The notes below the pieces were generated by a model. It was not told the DNA's origin. It made no database searches and saw only the letters and a program-made list of their open reading frames with translations. Both the position numbers and the translations under genes were made by a program. DNA of 64,000 nucleotides from Saccharofermentans sp. (lineage in GTDB: Bacteria; Bacillota; Clostridia; Saccharofermentanales; Saccharofermentanaceae). The stretch lies in the NCBI GenBank assembly GCA_024683485.1, contig JAIKYD010000040.1:1-64000 (forward strand), written 5' to 3'. Shown here one piece after another: positions 58,547-64,000 of this stretch (position 1 is the stretch's first letter; each line of letters begins with the position of its first letter).

Positions 58547-60685
58547 TTAATAGACCAAAAACGTTGTGCCAAAAGGCTTGATGCCTATCTTGCGGGTGCC
58601 GTTCAATATACCACCAAGAATAAACTGCTCTGATAAAGGATGAATTATTCCGTCGTCCTCCGATACCATACATTTATATTCTCCGTACCGCTCACTAACA
58701 TCAACATAGACAGGCTTTTCAGAGCGGTTTACAACAAACACTATCGCCCTGCTCCCTGTTGATATCCTGCCAAAAGCGTCACGGCCTTCCTTTAGATACC
58801 TTGCAAAAGCAAATGTACCGCCTGAAGCCATAAGAGTCTTGTAATATCCCGTCCTGAGACATTCGTTCTCTGTTCTGATCCTGGCAATCCTTCTGAAATA
58901 AACAAGAGCATCCTGTTGTCTCTGATCGAGCCTGTTCCACGGATATGTTCTCCGGTTAAAAGGATCTTTATACCCTTCCATAAGGACTTCATCACCGTAA
59001 TACAAGCATGAAGCACCTATATAGCAAGTCTGGAAGGCAAACGCCATCTTAGCCAGAGAAGAGACAATATCATAATATTTCGAATCCACCTTGAATCCAC
59101 GCTGGATATCTCTGTCATCAGTATCTTCAGGTTTGGAGAGTGCTGTCATTATACGTGGAACATCATGCGATGACACAAGATTCATCATCGAATAGTAAGC
59201 TTCCTTAGGGTAACGTTCCCTGAAACCCTCAAACCTTGAATCAGCTGTTTCCGCATCGATATAGCCGCAAAGAAAATCAAGAAGAATATGTCTGAATGTA
59301 TATCCCATAACTGAATCATGGGTATTTCCGAGCATAAAGTCACGGTAAGATCCGTAACTGCATTTATTCGAAGCATCTTCCCACACTTCACCAATCACGG
59401 CCCCCTCACCGTTTGTTTCCGCCTTAACGGTATCTCTCATTTGCCTGATAAAACTGTCAGGCAACTCATCAGACACATCAAGTCTGAAGCCGGCTGCGCC
59501 TCTCGAAGTCCATGTATCGACCACTCCGTCTTTCCCGAAAATGAAATTCCGGTAAGACAGATCATCTTCATTGATATTAGGAAGGTCCGGAAATCCCCAC
59601 CAGGAGTCATATCCGACAGATCCGTCACCGTTGCGGTAAAAGTTATACCATGACCTGTAGCGGCTCTCACAACCTTCATCAAAGGCTTTATAAGCACCAA
59701 CGCCATCATATCTTCCGAACTTGTTGAAATACTTTGAATCAGCTCCGGTGTGGCTGAACACGCCGTCAAGGATGATCTTTATTCCCCGCTCACTGCAGGC
59801 GTTCTGAAGGCTCATAAAGGCCGCTGTACCGCCAAGCACAGGATCGACATTCAGATAATCCGCCGTATCATACCGGTGCGAGGATCTGGCCTCAAATATA
59901 GGATTCAGATACAGAACATTGATCCCCAGTTCCTTAAGATAATCGAGTTTCTCTTCAATGCCCTTCAGGCTTCCGCCATAGAAATCACAAGCGAGATATC
60001 CGGTCTCAGGTTTTCCCTTGGTATCAACATCCTCATTCCAGTCCCTGTGATAGATCCTCTCCTGTCTTGCATCAATACCTGTCATCTTCTCATAATTGAA
60101 AGAAGAGTCTCTGGCAAATCTGTCAGGAAAGATCTGATACATCATGGCTCCCTTAAGGAAATCAGGAGTCTTGAAATCTTTGTTATATACAGTTATCTGG
60201 AACGCAAAAGGATACTTGTCCTCATCCACACCAACCCTTGGAGGATCATTATACAAAGTTCCTTCACCATCCTGAGTATCCATGCCGGCTCCGTAATACA
60301 ATGTAATCACAGGAGCGGGGATGTCATTGACGTTATCGCTTGCTATCTTAAAACAGTCCGGAAGATCTTTATAATTTCCGCTCACATTAAACCTGAACCA
60401 GTAAAAAAGTATCGAAGGTTCTGAAGGAAGCATCAGATTTACATGATATCTTCCGGAACCTGACACGGAATACATCGGTTCCTCATGATACGAGAAATTA
60501 TAAAGCCCGTAAGTATAACAGAAGGTTACGTTAGTTGCATCGCGGAAACAATCGAAAAAGATATCCACATAAGACCCTGCAGGTCTTGCACCAAACGGAT
60601 GCCTGTACTCAGGAAGGCGCGATGCATGCATGCACCGCGCCTTATTTAATCTTTCTAGATCAGTCTGTGTCTTCTCTGAAGGCAT
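58547..60685 (-). CDS. GH13 alpha-glucan hydrolase (neopullulanase / maltodextrin-type)
   Basis: The 712-residue enzyme has an N-terminal CBM34-like domain (about 25-165) and a GH13 barrel. Its four conserved regions are present: DGVFSHTGADS (about 307), GFRLDVSDEL with the nucleophile Asp (about 397), GEVWEDA with the acid Glu (about 430) and SSHDVPRI (about 505, usually N-H-D). There is no signal peptide, so it should act on internal maltodextrins or glycogen. The ATG overlaps the glgA stop as ATGA. It is the degradative or remodelling partner in the glycogen operon. Confidence 0.92.
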   Translation of the reverse strand: MPSEKTQTDLERLNKARCMHASRLPEYRHPFGARPAGSYVDIFFDCFRDATNVTFCYTYGLYNFSYHEEPMYSVSGSGRYHVNLMLPSEPSILFYWFRFNVSGNYKDLPDCFKIASDNVNDIPAPVITLYYGAGMDTQDGEGTLYNDPPRVGVDEDKYPFAFQITVYNKDFKTPDFLKGAMMYQIFPDRFARDSSFNYEKMTGIDARQERIYHRDWNEDVDTKGKPETGYLACDFYGGSLKGIEEKLDYLKELGINVLYLNPIFEARSSHRYDTADYLNVDPVLGGTAAFMSLQNACSERGIKIILDGVFSHTGADSKYFNKFGRYDGVGAYKAFDEGCESRYRSWYNFYRNGDGSVGYDSWWGFPDLPNINEDDLSYRNFIFGKDGVVDTWTSRGAAGFRLDVSDELPDSFIRQMRDTVKAETNGEGAVIGEVWEDASNKCSYGSYRDFMLGNTHDSVMGYTFRHILLDFLCGYIDAETADSRFEGFRERYPKEAYYSMMNLVSSHDVPRIMTALSKPEDTDDRDIQRGFKVDSKYYDIVSSLAKMAFAFQTCYIGASCLYYGDEVLMEGYKDPFNRRTYPWNRLDQRQQDALVYFRRIARIRTENECLRTGYYKTLMASGGTFAFARYLKEGRDAFGRISTGSRAIVFVVNRSEKPVYVDVSERYGEYKCMVSEDDGIIHPLSEQFILGGILNGTRKIGIKPFGTTFLVY

Positions 60686-62382
60686 CAGTCTTTCTTCTCC
60701 TTATCTTCCGGCTTTTTCTCCTCAGGTTTTGCAGGAGCTGGCTTTGCCGGCTTCTTGGCAGCAGGCTTCTTTGCTGCCGGCTTTTTAGCGGGAACTTTCT
60801 TCGCAGGAGCCTTTCCGGCTTCTGTCTTCTTTGGCTCCGCTTTCTTAACTGCAGTTTCCTTCTTATCTGAAGCTTCCTTCACCGTTTCAGCAGCAGGTGC
60901 CTTGGGAGGCTCAGCCTCGGCTCTGGGAATACCTGTTATAAGGGAATAGAGACCTGCATATTCACCGGCACTCTTCTTCCATGAATAATCACCCTTCATG
61001 CCTGCTTCAATGAGCTTATCCCATACATCCTTATGATGACGGTAAATATCCGCAGCATACTTGGTAACGAACAGGAACTCATGGGCATTGATGTTTGCGA
61101 ATGAGAAGCCGTTTCCTTCACCGGTAAATTCGTTGTAAGGCGTGACGGTATCCTTAAGTCCTCCTGTTTCTCTTACAACAGGAACCGAACCGTATGCCAT
61201 GGAACACAGCTGTGACAAACCACATGGTTCAAAGATACTCGGCATAAGGAATATATCAGAAGCAGCATAGATCGTATGTGCAAGTCCGCTGTCAAAATCA
61301 ATGCATGCACACATCTTGCCGGGATTGCGGTTCGCAATGTCAGTAAGTGCTCTCTCATAATAAGGATCGCCTGTACCGAGAATAACAACCTGCATTCCGT
61401 CGTAAAGCATTTCCTCAAGAACATAGAGCAGCAGATCCAGACCCTTCTGATCTACAAGTCTGGAGATCATTGCGCAGAGAGGTGCACCCGGATTGACATC
61501 AAGGTTAAGCTGTTCCTGCAAAGACTTCTTGCATGCAGCTTTTCCTTCCTTGTAATTCTTGATGGTGTACTTCATCGGGATCTTATCGTCATTGGAAGGA
61601 TCGTACTCCAGTTCATTCATTCCGTTGATAATTCCCGATACCTTATAAGCATACTTCTGCAATGTGTAGTTAAGACCTTCTCCGTAATAATCGGTCATGA
61701 TCTCATATGCGTATGTCGGGGAAACCGTCGTAACAGAATTAGAGAAAACGATACCGGCCTTCATGAAGTTGATCGCCTTGTCCTTGATGCAGAAATCCTC
61801 TCTGAGATAATCATCAGGAAGATCGAGCATCTCTCTAACGACATCGATAGAATGAACACCCTGATACTTGAGGTTGTGTATCGTATAAACAGTCTGGACA
61901 TTGGTGTGATAGCCATTCTTCTTGAAATGACAGTCAAGGAGCCTCGGCATCATGCCGGTCTGCCAGTCATTGCAGTGAAGGACATTCGGTTCGAAGTCCA
62001 TGAAATCACCCATGAAGTCCAATACTGCTCTCTGATAGAAGCAATAACGCTCGATATCGAAAACATAATCTACATAGATCTGATCAAAATTGAAGTAGTA
62101 TTCGTTATCGATGAAGTAGAATACAACACCGTTTACCTCAAGCGAGAAAAGTCCCGCATAAAGGGAACGCCAGCCCATGTGAACCATCTTCCAGCCAAGG
62201 AAATGAAGTTTGTCGCTGTACTTAACCTTGATCTTCTTGTAGAGCGGGATGATGACACGTGCATCCACCCCCTGTTTGTTAAGCTCTACAGGCAGGCTTC
62301 CTACAACGTCTGCAAGACCTCCGACCTTAACGAACGGACTGCATTCAGACGATGCGAACAATACTTTGATATTCTTTTCCAT
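60685..62382 (-). CDS. glgA: Glycogen synthase with a Lys/Ala/Pro-rich C-terminal tail
   Basis: The 565-residue GT5 enzyme adds ADP-glucose to glycogen. It has the N-terminal SECSPFVKVGGLADVVGSLP motif with the ADP-glucose Lys, HCNDWQTGMMP and MPSIFEPCGLSQL with the catalytic Glu. The catalytic part ends near residue 485. About 80 more residues follow, rich in Lys, Ala and Pro (KKPAAKKPAAKKPAKPAPAK), which the family does not normally have. It lies 2 bases after glgD and overlaps the GH13 gene. Confidence 0.94.
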   Translation of the reverse strand: MEKNIKVLFASSECSPFVKVGGLADVVGSLPVELNKQGVDARVIIPLYKKIKVKYSDKLHFLGWKMVHMGWRSLYAGLFSLEVNGVVFYFIDNEYYFNFDQIYVDYVFDIERYCFYQRAVLDFMGDFMDFEPNVLHCNDWQTGMMPRLLDCHFKKNGYHTNVQTVYTIHNLKYQGVHSIDVVREMLDLPDDYLREDFCIKDKAINFMKAGIVFSNSVTTVSPTYAYEIMTDYYGEGLNYTLQKYAYKVSGIINGMNELEYDPSNDDKIPMKYTIKNYKEGKAACKKSLQEQLNLDVNPGAPLCAMISRLVDQKGLDLLLYVLEEMLYDGMQVVILGTGDPYYERALTDIANRNPGKMCACIDFDSGLAHTIYAASDIFLMPSIFEPCGLSQLCSMAYGSVPVVRETGGLKDTVTPYNEFTGEGNGFSFANINAHEFLFVTKYAADIYRHHKDVWDKLIEAGMKGDYSWKKSAGEYAGLYSLITGIPRAEAEPPKAPAAETVKEASDKKETAVKKAEPKKTEAGKAPAKKVPAKKPAAKKPAAKKPAKPAPAKPEEKKPEDKEKKD

Positions 62383-62384
62383 AA

Positions 62385-63494
62385 TCAGATACCTGCTCCT
62401 TTTCCTATAACAACAGGATAGTCGGGATGTCCGACAAGTCTTACGCCCGGTCTTACGAAAGCGTTCTTATCGAGAATAACGTTCTCAAGATGGCAGTTCT
62501 CTGAGATATGAACGTCCTGCATGATAACGCAATTCTTGACTGTTGTATTTTTCGCGATCGTAACACTTCTAAATATAACTGAACCCTCTACCTTACCATA
62601 GATACGGCAGCCGTCTGATACGATCGAATCGCTCATCTCTGCGTTATCGAAGTAAAGTGTCGGAGCTTCATCCTTGACCTTTGTATATATAGGTTTACCG
62701 CTCCAGAACAGGTCGTTTCTGACAGAATCCGTAAGAAGCGACATCGAAGCGTTGAAGTAAGCCTGTACGCTGTTGATCCTCAATACGACACCGGTGTACT
62801 CAAAACCGTGGACCTTGAACTCATCGAACATCTTAACGATTGAATGAATACCGAAGTGGCTCTGGCCATGTGCCATCTGACGAGCAAGGATATCGATGAG
62901 AAGATCTCTTCTAAGGCACAGAATACCGAGAGAACATCTCTGGGATGTTGCCTTTGCGGGATTGTAGAGCATGTCTCTTACGAATCCGTCGTCATCTATA
63001 TCGAGGATAAAGGAAGGATTGCCGTACTTTGTACCGTCACGGTTATACATAACGGAAATGTCGGCGCCTGATTCCTCATGTGACTTGATGAAATTATCGA
63101 ATGTCGTGTTAAGGATAACGTTAGCACCGGCAACGATAACGTAAGGTGTTCTCGACTGCCTCAGGAAATCGATAACGCCCGTAAGTTCCTCGTCTGAATT
63201 GATATTGGTGGCCTCAGAGTTAACGTAAGGCGGCAGGATATGAAGACCGTCATTCTTTCTGTCGAGTGACCATGCACCGCCGGTACCGAGGTGGTCCATC
63301 AGTGACTTGTACTTGTTGTATGTGAGAAGACCTACATTCTTCACACCTGAATTGACCATGTTGGAAAGCATGAAGTCAATGATCCTGTATCTTCCGCCGA
63401 AAGGCATCGCGGAAAGTGCGCGAGGATTGGAGAGCTCGCCCAGAGATATCTTTTTGTTGTCGGCTAAGATAAGCCCCATCGCATTATTAAACAT
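62385..63494 (-). CDS. glgD: Glucose-1-phosphate adenylyltransferase, GlgD-type subunit
   Basis: The 369-residue protein resembles ADP-glucose pyrophosphorylase: GELSNPRALSAMPFGGRYRIIDF at the start and the left-handed beta-helix C-terminus from about residue 280. The GlgC G-G-x-G-x-R-L loop is replaced by ADNKKISLG. This is the Bacillota GlgD pattern, in which the subunit is non-catalytic or weak and tunes its partner GlgC. It follows glgC by 20 bases. Confidence 0.92.
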   Translation of the reverse strand: MFNNAMGLILADNKKISLGELSNPRALSAMPFGGRYRIIDFMLSNMVNSGVKNVGLLTYNKYKSLMDHLGTGGAWSLDRKNDGLHILPPYVNSEATNINSDEELTGVIDFLRQSRTPYVIVAGANVILNTTFDNFIKSHEESGADISVMYNRDGTKYGNPSFILDIDDDGFVRDMLYNPAKATSQRCSLGILCLRRDLLIDILARQMAHGQSHFGIHSIVKMFDEFKVHGFEYTGVVLRINSVQAYFNASMSLLTDSVRNDLFWSGKPIYTKVKDEAPTLYFDNAEMSDSIVSDGCRIYGKVEGSVIFRSVTIAKNTTVKNCVIMQDVHISENCHLENVILDKNAFVRPGVRLVGHPDYPVVIGKGAGI

Positions 63495-63514
63495 ATGTCT
63501 TGATCTCCTTTACC

Positions 63515-64000
63515 TCATGCTCTGAATGTCGACTCGATGATCTTGCAGTCATCGGAAACTTCAACGTCCGAATCAACCATGCTGTTTGCCGGGATTACAG
63601 AACCGTCCCTGATCGTAAGTCCGCGCTCGAAAACACAGATACCTTCAGAGCAGATCTTGTGGTTCGTATAAGGTCCTTCGCCCTCAACGAAATTGCCTGC
63701 CTGAACATCTTTGCCGATTATCGTTCCTGCGTCGATTATACAGCGCTCGATGCGTGCGCCTTCCTTTACGACAACCCCCGGCATGAGAACGCAGTCCTTG
63801 ACGATCGCGTCCTTCTCAACGATAACAGATTCGGATAGTACCGAATGCTCAACATCACCAAAGATGCGGCAGCCGTCCGTAAGCGCAGAGTTCTTGACCT
63901 TTGCGCCTGAACCGATAAAGTGTGAAGGTTTTACAGGGTTTCTCGAGAAGATCTTCCATGATCTGTCAACGAGGTTGATCTCTTCAGGCTTATCGAGGAT
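63515..64000 (-). CDS. glgC: Glucose-1-phosphate adenylyltransferase, C-terminal part (start outside the window)
   Basis: The reading frame is open from the window edge (ILDKPEEINLVDRSWKIFSR...) to the stop at 63515, giving 161 codons of a larger gene; the track's 89-residue start is internal. The sequence includes VKPSHFIGSGAKVKNSALTDG and repeated hexapeptides (SVLSESVIVEKDAIVKDCVLMPG) of the beta-helix domain that follows the catalytic domain in GlgC. It ends TFRA. It should make ADP-glucose for GlgA together with GlgD. Confidence 0.93.
   Translation of the reverse strand: MLDKPEEINLVDRSWKIFSRNPVKPSHFIGSGAKVKNSALTDGCRIFGDVEHSVLSESVIVEKDAIVKDCVLMPGVVVKEGARIERCIIDAGTIIGKDVQAGNFVEGEGPYTNHKICSEGICVFERGLTIRDGSVIPANSMVDSDVEVSDDCKIIESTFRA

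Noticed and set aside
61276-62421. Plus-strand ORF of 381 residues
   Set aside because: It lies entirely opposite glgA, has no recognisable family, and reflects codon bias of the real gene.

Overview
The window looks like chromosome of an anaerobic Clostridia-type Bacillota; the family is not resolved from sequence alone. The signs are: a complete def-fmt-rsmB-rlmN-PP2C-PASTA kinase-rsgA-rpe-thiN operon, a T-box leader on pheST, the glgC/glgD glycogen pair, a DUF5688-type protein, AGGAGG ribosome sites, sigma-A promoters and U-tailed hairpin terminators. Almost all genes lie on the minus strand. No integrase, transposase or CRISPR array was seen.

Layout. 0-5 kb: start of trigger factor, a nicotinamidase-like gene, tRNA-Arg(ACG), a tyrosine-phosphatase-like gene on the plus strand, an acyltransferase, a lipoprotein, and rlmB. 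5-10 kb: mrnC and cysS, then a stand-alone structured RNA that may be 6S RNA, then purB with an aminotransferase. 10-14 kb: a YraN-type protein, a GGDEF/EAL-like protein with altered motifs, and a second aminotransferase. 14-28.5 kb: a sortase and one giant gene of about 4,594 codons. The giant protein has a subtilase-like domain, a probable thioester domain, about 30 immunoglobulin-like Cna-B-type modules, two ester-bond (VaFE) modules and a variant sorting signal. 28.6-38.8 kb: the DUF5688-type gene and the translation/PASTA-kinase operon. 38.9-44.5 kb: ahcY, purine nucleoside phosphorylase, secA, a YerC/TrpR-like regulator and a small membrane protein. 44.6-47.3 kb: three TadE-like envelope genes. 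47.6-51.5 kb: a two-gene unit of a TIR/SEL1 protein and a membrane protein with Rossmann-like and RyR-like regions. 51.7-56.6 kb: pheT, pheS with T-box, a metallo-beta-lactamase-fold hydrolase and a methylglyoxal-synthase-like gene. 56.7-64 kb: a surface protein with cell-wall-binding repeats, a GH13 enzyme, glgA, glgD and the end of glgC.

How they work together. The housekeeping blocks cover tRNA charging, rRNA methylation and processing, N-formyl-Met handling, secretion, S-adenosylhomocysteine and purine recycling, and glycogen synthesis. The sortase presumably anchors the giant protein, whose repeats should form a long stalk holding the thioester and protease domains away from the cell. 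The TIR and RyR genes overlap as TAATG. By family knowledge TIR domains make NAD-derived nucleotides and RyR-like domains are proposed sensors of them, so the pair is the best candidate here for an undescribed immune or stress-signalling system. That function is inference.
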